64,000 bases of DNA, from assembly GCA_964369755.1 (NCBI GenBank), contig CAYJFY010000006.1:26109-90108 (forward strand). The letters run 5' to 3'. Positions 53,354 through 61,322 of this stretch are shown here, piece by piece (the first letter of the stretch is position 1; every line of letters starts with the position of its first letter). The notes below the pieces were generated by a model. That model saw only the letters and a list, made by a program, of their open reading frames with translations. It was not told the DNA's origin and did no database searches. The position numbers were made by a program, and so were the translations under genes. Origin of the DNA: CAUPWF01 sp964369755 (GTDB taxonomy: Bacteria > Bacillota > Clostridia > Lachnospirales > Lachnospiraceae).

Positions 53354-54388
53354 TTATTTCTGAAAGAAATATTTGTCTTGATTCTGGAACACCTCTACCA
53401 TTGCAAGAATATTCTCTGCTGGAACATCGAATGCAAGCGCATGTGTTGGCGCAATGATATATCCACCGTCTTTTCCTATCTGCTCATACATCTTCACTGC
53501 TTCTTTTTTCACCTCTTCTGGTGTCACAAACGGTAGGCATTGTTGGGTTGAAATTCCACCCCAGAAACTAAGTCTGTCTCCATATTTTTCTTTCATTTCT
53601 TTTACATCATATACTTCTGGTTGGAATGTTTGGTAAACATCTAGTCCTATTTCAATTAAGTCTTCCATTAATTCAGAACAATCTCCACACGAATGCTGCA
53701 TTACATAAAGCCCTTTTTCCTTTACCTTCGCATATAGACGTGCCATCTGCGGCTTAATGTAGTGTCTCCAATGCTCAAGTCCCATGATCAAGCCCTTTTG
53801 TTGTCCCCAGTCATCTCCAAAATAAATTCCATCAAAATCATACTCCAATGCAATATCTAGCAAGTGACAGTAGTAATCCCCAATCTTCTCGAAGAACTCC
53901 TCCGTCTCCTCTGGACAGATAATCATGTCACATAGAATATTCTCCATCCCACACATCGCCCAAGCTCTCTCGAACATCAAGAATCCAAATCCATACATAA
54001 TGAATCTATCATCCTTCACTTTATCCTTGGTAAGTTCTTCACATTCCTTACGAAGTCTCGCCTCATCTGGAATTGGGAACTCGTAATCCGAATCCTCTAA
54101 GTCTTCAATCAAATCTTCCTCTGGTAATCCGATATCTTTATCCGCACCATTTCGATTCCATACAACACCAAATTCATCTCTATAATATCCTGGCTTATCC
54201 TCCAACTCTGTCGGCCATCCCCAGTATTGCTTATAATGTAAATATTCCCCCAACTTATACTCAATGTCAGGATCCCCTGTGTGTGCAATCAGGTTCTCTA
54301 ACGCCTGTTCTGTAAAGTCCATATGATATGGCACTGGATTTGTTTCCTTGTGGTTCAATGCTTGAATTACAATCTCTCTTCTTGTCAT
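53354..54388 (-). CDS. UroD-family methyltransferase, putative substrate:corrinoid MT1
   Basis: 344 residues from MTRREIVIQALNHKETNPVPYHMDFTEQ. UroD/MtaA-type barrel with the intact zinc motif QHSCGDCSELM (H232, C234), FDGIYFGDDWGQQKGLIMG and FWGGISTQQCLPFVTPEEVKKE. Relatives such as MtvB of methoxy-aromatic demethylases are substrate methyltransferases; true uroporphyrinogen decarboxylase is unlikely in this context. It could take a methyl from an O- or N-methyl compound and pass it to the corrinoid protein (inference). AAGGAG sets the start at 54388. First gene of the three-gene operon. Confidence 0.87.
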   Translation of the reverse strand: MTRREIVIQALNHKETNPVPYHMDFTEQALENLIAHTGDPDIEYKLGEYLHYKQYWGWPTELEDKPGYYRDEFGVVWNRNGADKDIGLPEEDLIEDLEDSDYEFPIPDEARLRKECEELTKDKVKDDRFIMYGFGFLMFERAWAMCGMENILCDMIICPEETEEFFEKIGDYYCHLLDIALEYDFDGIYFGDDWGQQKGLIMGLEHWRHYIKPQMARLYAKVKEKGLYVMQHSCGDCSELMEDLIEIGLDVYQTFQPEVYDVKEMKEKYGDRLSFWGGISTQQCLPFVTPEEVKKEAVKMYEQIGKDGGYIIAPTHALAFDVPAENILAMVEVFQNQDKYFFQK

Positions 54389-54509
54389 GCTTGTTTCTCC
54401 TTTTCTACACTTACGTCTTATAACCATTTGACCTTGGTATTATCATAGCCTTTTGCATCGAATGTGTTTTGTATTTTTTTTATGTTAATTTGTAAAATCA
54501 TTGGGTAAG

Positions 54510-54543
54510 AAAAAAGAAGCTGAAAATAAATTTTCAACTTCTT
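54510..54543 (-). terminator. Terminator of the 54.6 kb lipoprotein gene
   Basis: Minus strand: AAGAAGTTGAAAAT and ATTTTCAGCTTCTT form a 14-bp stem with one mismatch around TT, followed by TTTTC. Confidence 0.8.
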
Positions 54544-54560
54544 TTAAATACTATATGCTC

Positions 54561-55100
54561 TTATTTTGTAAATTCGATATTTCCTTCTGCATCTTCAAGA
54601 ATCAATTTATCTCCATCAAGTTTAAATTGATCTTCATCTGCTGTTCCTTTTGCGATATATAGGTAATCACCTTCGATAACCCACTCACCTTCTAGAACAT
54701 CTGTAGCATACATTTCGATTAACATATCTACTGATTGAGTCACATACTCATCTACTGACATTCCGATTGCTTCCTCCACACTTGCAGCTGCTTCCTCTTC
54801 TGTCATACCAGCTGACTCAATGATTGCTTGCAATTGTGCATCGATGTTATCTGATACAAAAGTTTTCAATGACTCTACGGTTTCGTCTGTTACAGCCGTT
54901 GAACGTGTAAACGCTCCACCTTCTTTGATATCTAAACCAAGATCAAATTCCAGTGTAATCTCTCCCATGTCAGGTACTTCTTGTGTCATCTCCAAAGAAC
55001 CCTTCCACTCACCTAAATACTTTGCTTCGTCGCTTCCGCAACCCACTAGCATTGAAGCCGATAACGCTACAACTGCTAACATTGATAAAATCTTTTTCAT
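54561..55100 (-). CDS. Lipoprotein of unknown function
   Basis: 179 residues. Signal sequence with lipobox SMLVGC (Cys21), then a mature domain that starts KYLGEWKGSLEM and ends with EGEWVIEGDYLYIAKGTADEDQFKLDGDKLILEDAEGN, a strand-rich layout like small lipocalin-like or DUF-type extracellular domains. The middle is acidic and helical (MTEEEAAASVEEAIGMSVDEYV). No function is recognised. Monocistronic with promoter at 55157-55185 and terminator at 54510-54543. Confidence 0.85.
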   Translation of the reverse strand: MKKILSMLAVVALSASMLVGCGSDEAKYLGEWKGSLEMTQEVPDMGEITLEFDLGLDIKEGGAFTRSTAVTDETVESLKTFVSDNIDAQLQAIIESAGMTEEEAAASVEEAIGMSVDEYVTQSVDMLIEMYATDVLEGEWVIEGDYLYIAKGTADEDQFKLDGDKLILEDAEGNIEFTK

Positions 55101-55156
55101 TTTCTTCTCTCCATCTATTCTCTCTTTGTTTTGTATGCAAATCGCATACCTTAGCC

Positions 55157-55185
55157 ACTATACATGTAACTTAAGAGAATGTCAA
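55157..55185 (-). promoter_or_regulatory. Promoter of the lipoprotein gene
   Basis: Minus strand: TTGACA (55180-55185), 17 bases, TATAGT (55157-55162), nearly consensus, 57 bases before the start codon. Confidence 0.75.
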
Positions 55186-55256
55186 GAGATATTCTGTATG
55201 TTTCAATCTTCGCACATTCCTATATCTATCCCTCTTCGATATGTTTTGCACAGAAG

Positions 55257-55388
55257 TTACTCACCTGGGGTGTGCTCCGAATAATCCGATAATATCACGC
55301 TCAACAAGAATAACCCTATTCGAACAATTAAAGGTTTTCTCTTACCTGTTTTATTTTTCGGCTTAATGCGACTATTTCTATTTGCCAT
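55257..55388 (-). CDS. Possible small basic peptide
   Basis: 43 residues, beginning MANRNSRIKPKNKTGKRKP and continuing with a short hydrophobic stretch (IVRIGLFLLSVIL). A GGAGG lies 6 bases before the ATG, which is the main support. No homolog is recognised; it may be a small membrane peptide or a fortuitous ORF. Otherwise the 55101-55482 gap holds only the lipoprotein promoter. Confidence 0.35.
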   Translation of the reverse strand: MANRNSRIKPKNKTGKRKPLIVRIGLFLLSVILSDYSEHTPGE

Positions 55389-55482
55389 TCTCCACCTCCA
55401 TAGCAGTTAGCTTCGATTTCAACTAAATTTTGACATGCTCAAGGACTGAAAAATATTTGGAACATTGTTCTTTCATCCAAAC

Positions 55483-55785
55483 TCATGTATTGATATGCCC
55501 AATATTCTCAGGAAGATAAGCTTCCTCTGGATTATTCGGGTTGTATATTACCCTTACTGCTCTCCCCACTGATGTATCTCCAAGCCTAGGACTTTTCCTC
55601 TGACCAATCGGTAGAAATCCTAGTTTAATTATTTCACTTTTTAATTTTACGCTTTCTTGTATATGATAGCACTTTTCTTCCACTACATATTCAACAGTAA
55701 TAACTGTAGGGAAATCTTGCCCTTTTAGTTTCACATTATTAATTATTCCATCTGTTGTTTCCGTACATCTACTCTTTCTTACCAT
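55483..55785 (-). CDS. Small protein resembling the soluble part of DUF3592
   Basis: 100 residues. TDGIINNVKLKGQDFPTVITVEYVVEEKCYHIQESV followed by GDTSVGRAVRVIYNPNNPEEAYLPEN resembles the extracytoplasmic beta domain of DUF3592 proteins, which normally lies between membrane helices. Here no helices are present in the same frame; a separate 39-residue hydrophobic ORF precedes it. It may be a truncated copy or a split gene. GGGGG upstream is a weak ribosome site. Confidence 0.6.
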   Translation of the reverse strand: MVRKSRCTETTDGIINNVKLKGQDFPTVITVEYVVEEKCYHIQESVKLKSEIIKLGFLPIGQRKSPRLGDTSVGRAVRVIYNPNNPEEAYLPENIGHINT

Positions 55786-55810
55786 TGTAATCCCCCACTC
55801 GTCATTATCC

Positions 55811-55930
55811 CTATATTATATAGAATATTCCATCCAACAAAGCATATGTTCCCGCATTTGGAAGTAGTACAAATGCAATGCATAATAATAGTATTACTAT
55901 GCAGCCTATCAAATCAAATCTTTTTATCAT
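55811..55930 (-). CDS. Possible single-helix membrane peptide
   Basis: 39 residues: MIKRFDLIGCIVILLLCIAF then VLLPNAG and a short tail, one clear membrane helix. AGAGG lies about 12 bases upstream, rather far. It is directly upstream of the DUF3592-like gene (26-base gap) and might be its detached membrane segment. Weakly supported. Confidence 0.35.
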   Translation of the reverse strand: MIKRFDLIGCIVILLLCIAFVLLPNAGTYALLDGIFYII

Positions 55931-55948
55931 CTTATATATATTCCTCTC

Positions 55949-55989
55949 ATTAGGGACGGGGGTTTTCTTCAAAAACCCCCGTCCCTAAT
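55949..55989. repeat. GGGGACGG palindromic element, copy G
   Basis: ATTAGGGACGGGGGTTTT (from 55949) and its perfect inverse ending at 55989 around a 5-base loop. It is a variant with TAGGGACGG in place of TGGGGACGG. Just downstream of trpB on the minus strand, where it may act as terminator. Confidence 0.8.
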
Positions 55990-55997
55990 TCACCGCT

Positions 55998-57257
55998 TTA
56001 AACTTCTAAAGTAACTCCTCTATTTTTCAAAAATTCTTTTCCATCTCCATATTTCTCATATACATAATCGATGTCTTTATCCCCTCTACCAGAAAGGTTC
56101 ACCAATATGGTTCCTGTTCTATGTGTCTTTGCGTATTTGATTGCATGCGCTACAGCATGTGAGCTTTCAATTGCTGGAATGATTCCCTCTAGCCTTGAGA
56201 GTAAGAAGAATGCTTCAATTGCTTCATCGTCATCTATATAATCGTATTTCACTCTACCGCAATCATGTAGATATGCATGCTCTGGCCCTACCGATGGGTA
56301 ATCTAATCCACTTGCAACTGAATATACTGGGTCTGGCTCGCCTTCTTTTTCGTTTTGTAGAAGCAAACTCTCGAAACCATGTAGAACCCCCTTCTTCCCA
56401 TATGTGATAGAAGCTGCATGTTCCCCTAGTCCATGCCCTTTTCCTAATGGTTCTACTCCATAGATGTCCACAGGCTCTTTTAAGAATGCAGAAAACATTC
56501 CCATAGCATTCGACCCACCACCTACGCACGCCGATACTGCGTCTGGTAAAAATCCAGTCATGTCTTTGAATTGATCGAGTGCTTCGAATCCAATGACTGC
56601 TTGGAAGTCTCTAACCATCATTGGAAATGGATGCGGTCCAACCACGGATCCAATACAATAGATTGCATCTTCGTATTCATTTAGGTATGCTTCAAAGGCT
56701 GCATCCACTGCTTCTTTCAGCGTCTTTAGTCCATGACTTACTGGAACAACTCTAGCTCCAAGCATCTTCATACGAACTACGTTTGGATGTTGTTTTGCAA
56801 TGTCAACCTCTCCCATGTAGATATCACATTCCATTCCAAAATACGCAGCAGCAGTTGCTAGTGCAACTCCGTGTTGCCCTGCGCCTGTCTCAGCAATAAT
56901 TTTTTTCTTGCCCATGAATTTTGCTAGAAGCCCCTCGCCCATACAGTGGTTAATCTTGTGTGCGCCTGTATGATTCAAGTCTTCTCTTTTTAGATAGATT
57001 TGGCACCCACCTGCATATTTCGATAATGACTTGCAGTGATATACCGGTGTTGGTCTTCCTTGAAATTCGCGTCTGATTCTTCTCAATTCATTGATAAAAT
57101 CCGAACTGTTACATATGTCATGATAAGCTGCCGTGATATCTTCGAATGCGGGAATGAGTTGTGGTGGCAAGAATGCCCCTCCATATTCGCCAAATCTTCC
57201 GTCTGCTGTTGGAAATGTCTTTAAATACTTCTCAAAATCTCTATAATTCTTCTCCAT
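55998..57257 (-). CDS. trpB: Tryptophan synthase beta chain, orphan
   Basis: 419 residues. PLP enzyme of fold type II: LKREDLNHTGAHKINHCMGEGLLAKF (PLP Lys), ETGAGQHGVALATAAAYFGMECDIYMG, CVGGGSNAMGMFSAF (phosphate loop), EHAYLHDCGRVKYDYIDDDEAIEAFFLLSRLEGIIPAIESSHA and VNLSGRGDKDID. It joins indole and serine to give tryptophan. No trpA or other trp genes adjoin, and no T-box is present in the short leader. GGAGG precedes the ATG. It may salvage indole or work with a distant trpA (inference). Confidence 0.94.
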   Translation of the reverse strand: MEKNYRDFEKYLKTFPTADGRFGEYGGAFLPPQLIPAFEDITAAYHDICNSSDFINELRRIRREFQGRPTPVYHCKSLSKYAGGCQIYLKREDLNHTGAHKINHCMGEGLLAKFMGKKKIIAETGAGQHGVALATAAAYFGMECDIYMGEVDIAKQHPNVVRMKMLGARVVPVSHGLKTLKEAVDAAFEAYLNEYEDAIYCIGSVVGPHPFPMMVRDFQAVIGFEALDQFKDMTGFLPDAVSACVGGGSNAMGMFSAFLKEPVDIYGVEPLGKGHGLGEHAASITYGKKGVLHGFESLLLQNEKEGEPDPVYSVASGLDYPSVGPEHAYLHDCGRVKYDYIDDDEAIEAFFLLSRLEGIIPAIESSHAVAHAIKYAKTHRTGTILVNLSGRGDKDIDYVYEKYGDGKEFLKNRGVTLEV

Positions 57258-57327
57258 CTTCTTTCCTCCTCGAATTTTTCACTTCATTTTTTGCGTATAA
57301 CTTTTTGATTTTAATAACCTAACTCAA

Positions 57328-57356
57328 ATTATACAATGTGAGGAGGGCTTACGCAA
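57328..57356 (-). promoter_or_regulatory. Promoter of trpB
   Basis: Minus strand: TTGCGT (57351-57356), 17 bases, TATAAT (57328-57333). A GCTTGCGTAAGC palindrome covers the -35 box. Confidence 0.65.
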
Positions 57357-57371
57357 GCGAATTCCTAGCAA

Positions 57372-58121
57372 CTACTCAACTGTAATTTTTCCACTTACGC
57401 TTACCATGTTAAGGTCTGAATCACTTGATTCATATCGATATCCTTTGTTCTCTCCAAAGAACTTGACTTCTCCGAAACTATTTGCCGATATTTCGGTCAC
57501 ATTTGTTCTGACAACGATATCTCCTGAAACCGTTTGAATGTCACCTTTTACATTGTCTGAAACCACCTCGCACCGACCTGAAACTGTGGAGATATCTATG
57601 TTCTCGAATATTCCACTCACTTCAACATCTTTACTTGTGCTTTTTGCGAATAATTGAGGAATCACTGAATCTTCAACCATAACATTTCCTGAAGTTGTAA
57701 TGAAACTTGCATTTGAAATTCCCTCTATGTCTGTATACACATTTCCAGCAACTGTCTTTATATCCACATCATCAAATTCCACATCCTGTGGAACTGTTAT
57801 TTTAATATAGAAGTTACCATAGACAACATCAAACTCATAATTATATCCTGTATCAAATATCAATGTGTCATCTCTCACTTCTAAAACATCGATATGTTCT
57901 CTATCGTGTAATTTGTACTCGATCGAGTATTCGTTCCCTACAACAACCTCCACATCTGGTGATAGTGCATCAATATCTATGGATGTGAACGGTTCTAATT
58001 CCTCCACATTTCCCGAATATGATTCACGATGCTCTTCCCCGGTACACCCTGTAACCAGCCCTAGTGCTACTACAACTACTCCTGTAAAAACCATTGATTT
58101 TCTCATGCTAAATTTCTTCAT
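57372..58121 (-). CDS. DUF4097 family lipoprotein
   Basis: 249 residues. Signal segment MKKFSMRKSMVFTGVVVV and lipobox LVTGC mark a lipoprotein. The rest is a repetitive beta-solenoid of DUF4097 type: KTVAGNVYTDIEGISNASFITTSGNVMVEDSV, STSKDVEVSGIFENIDISTVSGRCEVVSD, QTVSGDIVVRTNVTE, with short repeats every 20 residues or so. Function of the family is unknown; it often accompanies two-component systems of the cell envelope, as here. AAAGGAG precedes the ATG. Confidence 0.88.
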   Translation of the reverse strand: MKKFSMRKSMVFTGVVVVALGLVTGCTGEEHRESYSGNVEELEPFTSIDIDALSPDVEVVVGNEYSIEYKLHDREHIDVLEVRDDTLIFDTGYNYEFDVVYGNFYIKITVPQDVEFDDVDIKTVAGNVYTDIEGISNASFITTSGNVMVEDSVIPQLFAKSTSKDVEVSGIFENIDISTVSGRCEVVSDNVKGDIQTVSGDIVVRTNVTEISANSFGEVKFFGENKGYRYESSDSDLNMVSVSGKITVE

Positions 58122-58183
58122 TTTATCTTCTCCTTTTTGTTAGATCTCTTTGTTTTCTATAACATTATTATATCTAACACAGC

Positions 58184-58226
58184 AAAAAATCCCTTTAGCA
58201 TTCCCGCAAGGAAGCCAAAAGGATTT
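58184..58226 (-). terminator. Terminator between histidine kinase and DUF4097 genes
   Basis: Minus strand: AAATCCTTTTGGC and GCTAAAGGGATTT pair over 13 positions (two G-U) around a 14-base loop, and the right arm runs into TTTTTT. Some read-through into the DUF4097 gene is likely because no convincing second promoter is seen. Confidence 0.75.
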
Positions 58227-58246
58227 CGAAAGATTTTCGAAAGAAG

Positions 58247-59545
58247 TCATTCTTTTCTTGGTATTTTGATTTGTGCTGTAAAAATATGATCTTCAAACAA
58301 AAGATAGAGTGAACTATCAAAGGTCTTCAAAAGCTCTACCACAATAGATAATCCAAGCCCAGATGATGAATCCTTTCTATTTTCTTCAACCTTATACAAT
58401 CGATTGGTCAGCAGACCGATTTTATCCGTCAAATCATCATTCGTTTCATTTTGAATTTCAATATAAGTGAATCTATCATCACTATAATTTTTAATACAAA
58501 TGTCTGTATCTTTGTTTTTATACTTTTGAGCATTATCTAATAAATTCGAGATAACACGCTGAAAATGATTTAGGTCTACTAATATCATCACATTTTTTGA
58601 TTGTATATCAACACTAATTTCTTCTTCATACAATTCCACTATTTGCAAGAGAAGCCTACTCATACTATATTCCTCTATTTGTAGCTTCAGATCATTACTT
58701 ATCAGCTTACTGTATAAAAACAAATCCTCAATCAGCTTTTGAAGTCTTAAACTATTCTTCTTTGCAGTGCTCGCATAATTGTTAATCGTGCTATCTTTTT
58801 CCGTGCTTGCCAGGATTAGCTCTAGATATCCACTTATGGATGTCAGTGGCGTTCTTACATCATGAGATAAATTAGTGATTAGCATTCTCTTACTAATTTC
58901 CTCCTTGTGTTCATTTTGACTCTTTATATAAATAGTTTCTCCCATATTATTGATATTTTTCGCAAGACTTAAAATTTCTTTTTCCCCAACAATCTCTATT
59001 TTATGCTGTAGATCATCATTGGCAATGATATTGATTCCACGCTCAATCACCTTAATTTTCGAAATGAGTTTTGCCATTTCTCTTAAGATTAGAATCAAAA
59101 ATAATATAACTGAAAGTGTTATAGAACCTATAAAATATGCCATATAACGTGTTCGTACTACATTCGAAATAATCAAAACAGAACCACTTACATCAAAGAA
59201 CTCGATATCGTATATGAAATAGGTATCATTTATAATATTTAATTGGTTACTTGAATAGTCTTTCGTAGAGTGTAAAAAATGTAAAGTATATCCTGAATTA
59301 CTCCATAATTCGGAAACCTCCTCTGCTTCATCGAAAGTAAAAAAGTTTTCGGTAATCCTCAACTGAATTTCTTCTACAAGTTTGTCTGTTTCTTGCTTTT
59401 GCTCCTGTGTATTCACTCCCAAAACATTTAAGAGAATAAAATCGGCACTAAATGCCAAGATCGCAAAAAACAGAATACTCAGAAACAAAGATAAGAATAC
59501 TCGAAATGGAAGTACAAAATATAGCGAACGCTCCCTAGTCCACAC
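58247..59545 (-). CDS. Sensor histidine kinase
   Basis: 432 residues, starting at GTG (GGGGG-type site upstream) and overlapping the response regulator by 11 bases. Two membrane helices (about 11-38 and 134-155) flank an extracellular sensor of roughly 95 residues, then HAMP (ISKIKVIERGINIIANDDLQHKIE), HisKA with NLSHDVRTPLTSISGYL (H228) and HATPase (NLLDNAQKYKNKD, SSGLGLSIVVELL). The signal is unknown; the downstream DUF4097 lipoprotein suggests an envelope-related role. Confidence 0.95.
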   Translation of the reverse strand: MWTRERSLYFVLPFRVFLSLFLSILFFAILAFSADFILLNVLGVNTQEQKQETDKLVEEIQLRITENFFTFDEAEEVSELWSNSGYTLHFLHSTKDYSSNQLNIINDTYFIYDIEFFDVSGSVLIISNVVRTRYMAYFIGSITLSVILFLILILREMAKLISKIKVIERGINIIANDDLQHKIEIVGEKEILSLAKNINNMGETIYIKSQNEHKEEISKRMLITNLSHDVRTPLTSISGYLELILASTEKDSTINNYASTAKKNSLRLQKLIEDLFLYSKLISNDLKLQIEEYSMSRLLLQIVELYEEEISVDIQSKNVMILVDLNHFQRVISNLLDNAQKYKNKDTDICIKNYSDDRFTYIEIQNETNDDLTDKIGLLTNRLYKVEENRKDSSSGLGLSIVVELLKTFDSSLYLLFEDHIFTAQIKIPRKE

Positions 59546-60221
59546 GATATCCGACCCCCCATACTGTTTTGATATATTTTGGTTCTTTTATATTGTCCCC
59601 AATCTTTTTACGTAGATTTCTGACATGTACAGAAACTGTACTTTCTGCGTTTAATATACTGTCATCATTCCAGATATTATTGTAAATCTGTTCCAATGTG
59701 AATACTCGCCCACGATTTTTTAGAAACATTTCTAAAATAGAAAACTCCGTCTTCGTGAGCCTTACCACTTCACTATCCTTAACAACAGTTCGCGCAATAA
59801 AGTTAATCGTAAGATCGAAAAAGGTGATTTCATCCTCAGATTTCGGAATGTCTACTACATTATAGGAACGGTACCTCCTAATGTTAGCTTTCACTCTAGA
59901 TATTAAATCAACGAGATTAAATGGTTTGACAATATAATCATCTGCCCCAGAAGAAAACCCTATCATTTTATCTGCATCCTCTACTTTTGAAGTTAAAAAT
60001 AAAATAGGCATCTTGTATTTTTCACGTATTTTTATGCAAGCATCGACTCCATTCATACGTGGCATCATGCTATCTAAAATCACAAGGTCAACATCATCAC
60101 CTATTTTCTCTATTGCATCGATTCCATCTTCTGCTTCTATCACCTCATAATTTTCACCTTTCAGATACAGGCTAACTAGATTTCTAATATCAACGTCATC
60201 ATCTACTACTAATATCTTCAT
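59535..60221 (-). CDS. OmpR/PhoB family response regulator
   Basis: 228 residues. Receiver domain with acidic pocket VVDDD and phospho-acceptor D50 (LVILDSMMPRMNG), K in FLTSK, and a C-terminal winged helix (VRLTKTEFSILEMFLKNRGRVFTLEQIYNNIW, STVSVHVRNLRKKIGDN, KTVWGVGYRVD). The start at ATG 60221 is preferred over GTG codons 12 bases upstream. Partner of the kinase encoded directly downstream. Confidence 0.96.
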   Translation of the reverse strand: MKILVVDDDVDIRNLVSLYLKGENYEVIEAEDGIDAIEKIGDDVDLVILDSMMPRMNGVDACIKIREKYKMPILFLTSKVEDADKMIGFSSGADDYIVKPFNLVDLISRVKANIRRYRSYNVVDIPKSEDEITFFDLTINFIARTVVKDSEVVRLTKTEFSILEMFLKNRGRVFTLEQIYNNIWNDDSILNAESTVSVHVRNLRKKIGDNIKEPKYIKTVWGVGYRVD

Positions 60222-60248
60222 CAAATTCACCACCCATCTACCATCTCA

Positions 60249-60722
60249 TTATAGGTCAAATTCCATTTGTCTTTTTTGTGTATAAAATCCTTCCCTCTCA
60301 TAAAACTTAATTGCACTTTCATTAAATTCCCAAACATTTAATTCTAGAGAATGTGCTGAAATTTCCCTTGCATAACCTTTTAGAAATTCCAGCAATTTCC
60401 CACCGATGTTTTGACCTCGTAGTTCCTCACTGACACAGAGGTCATCTATGAATAGTATCTTCCTATCTTGGAATATCTCCGAGTTTTCTCTTATTATTAC
60501 CTTGCAAAACACATAAGCCAATACTGTTTCTTGATCCTCTGCCAAAACTACAAAAAGTGGATTGTTTTCATCATGCAAAACAGCTTGAATTTCATCACTG
60601 CTATATTTTATAATATTCGCACGAAAAACATCATCTCTTCCACTGTGATGTATCATGCCAATATCCTTAAGTAAGTCTATAATCTGTGGTATATAACTTT
60701 CCTTCGCTCTCGTTATATTCAT
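60249..60722 (-). CDS. GNAT family N-acetyltransferase
   Basis: 157 residues from MNITRAKESYIPQIIDLLKDIG. GNAT fold with LAYVFCKV, KILFIDDLCVSEELRGQNIGGKLLEFLKGYA (acetyl-CoA loop RGQNIGG) and LELNVWEFNESAIKFYEREGFYTQKRQMEF. GGAGGAG, which overlaps the end of the small ORF before it, lies 4 bases before the ATG. Substrate unknown. Confidence 0.92.
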   Translation of the reverse strand: MNITRAKESYIPQIIDLLKDIGMIHHSGRDDVFRANIIKYSSDEIQAVLHDENNPLFVVLAEDQETVLAYVFCKVIIRENSEIFQDRKILFIDDLCVSEELRGQNIGGKLLEFLKGYAREISAHSLELNVWEFNESAIKFYEREGFYTQKRQMEFDL

Positions 60723-60723
60723 T

Positions 60724-60813
60724 CTACTCCTCCTCTGCAAGCAGATCTCTGTCTCTAATTCCTGCAAGATTTCTTAAAACATCTATATCTTCATATAAAC
60801 AAGAATCACGCAT
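60724..60813 (-). pseudogene. Remnant of a Fic gene (N-terminal 29 residues)
   Basis: The frame MRDSCLYEDIDVLRNLAG with IRDRDLLAEEE resembles the N-terminus of Fic/cell-filamentation proteins (LYEDxDVLxNxxGIxD), then stops right before the GNAT gene. GGAGG is 6 bases before the ATG, so it keeps a good translation start. The rest of the Fic domain is missing, implying deletion. Identification rests on a short motif. Confidence 0.5.
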
Positions 60814-60840
60814 GATTATCCTCCATAGGAAAACCGTACA

Positions 60841-61008
60841 TCATAAGGGTTTCGTTAAATATAGACAAAAATGTTTTGTTTCCAACTCTAGCATACGTTT
60901 TTCTATCTGTTGTAACTCATCCTTGTATCTCTTGTATAACAAGAGTTTCTCTTCCATACCTCGAAGGTCTTTGGATTTTATATATTCATATGGTATTGAA
61001 ACTGCCAT
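60841..61008 (-). CDS. Small helical protein, possible antitoxin partner of the Fic remnant
   Basis: 55 residues: YEYIKSKDLRGMEEKLLLYK then RYKDELQQIEKRMLELE, strongly charged and likely helical or coiled coil. AAGGAGG lies 8 bases before the ATG, a strong site. It sits 27 bases upstream of the truncated Fic frame on the same strand, which is the place of an antitoxin, but I do not recognise a known antitoxin family. Reported as unknown. Confidence 0.55.
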   Translation of the reverse strand: MAVSIPYEYIKSKDLRGMEEKLLLYKRYKDELQQIEKRMLELETKHFCLYLTKPL

Positions 61009-61180
61009 ACAACAACCCTCCTTATCTTATATAGACTATACCACAAAATAACCTCGTTTATAATATTTTGTTTAAAATTGTAGGTTAATAGTTGCATTTC
61101 AGTCCCACGCTAATCACTCCGCTGATTAGTGATGGGCTAGTACGTGAACCAAATTGGTCAATTTCTTTCCATATACATAT

Positions 61181-61254
61181 TTGCCGTTATCGGCAAGATA
61201 TCTCTGATCTTATCAATTATTTGCATTTTTATTTTGCCGATAATGTGGTATACT
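61181..61254 (+). promoter_or_regulatory. Repeated TTGCCG operator sites and -10 box before the plus-strand Fic pseudogene
   Basis: A perfect palindrome TTGCCG-TTAT-CGGCAA (61181-61196) is followed 37 bases later by TTGCCGATAA (61234-61243), which matches its half-site, and then TATACT (61249-61254). This looks like a repressor region. Further left, CTAATCAC and its inverse GATTAG form a short hairpin near 61110-61130. Nothing else is seen in 61009-61322. Confidence 0.5.
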
Positions 61255-61322
61255 CTATCCAATAGGAAAGTCTGATAAACAAAATTTTATATAATGAATT
61301 AGGGAAAAGGAAGGTTATTGCC

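Noticed and set aside
53354..54388. True uroporphyrinogen decarboxylase for heme synthesis
   Set aside because: No heme genes nearby; the HSCG zinc motif and corrinoid context fit the methyltransferase branch.
57258..57371. T-box or trp attenuator upstream of trpB
   Set aside because: The leader is too short and lacks the T-box sequence or a Trp-rich peptide.
60686..61051. 121-codon plus-strand frame
   Set aside because: Overlaps the antisense of two small minus-strand genes with better ribosome sites; Ser-rich, no domain.
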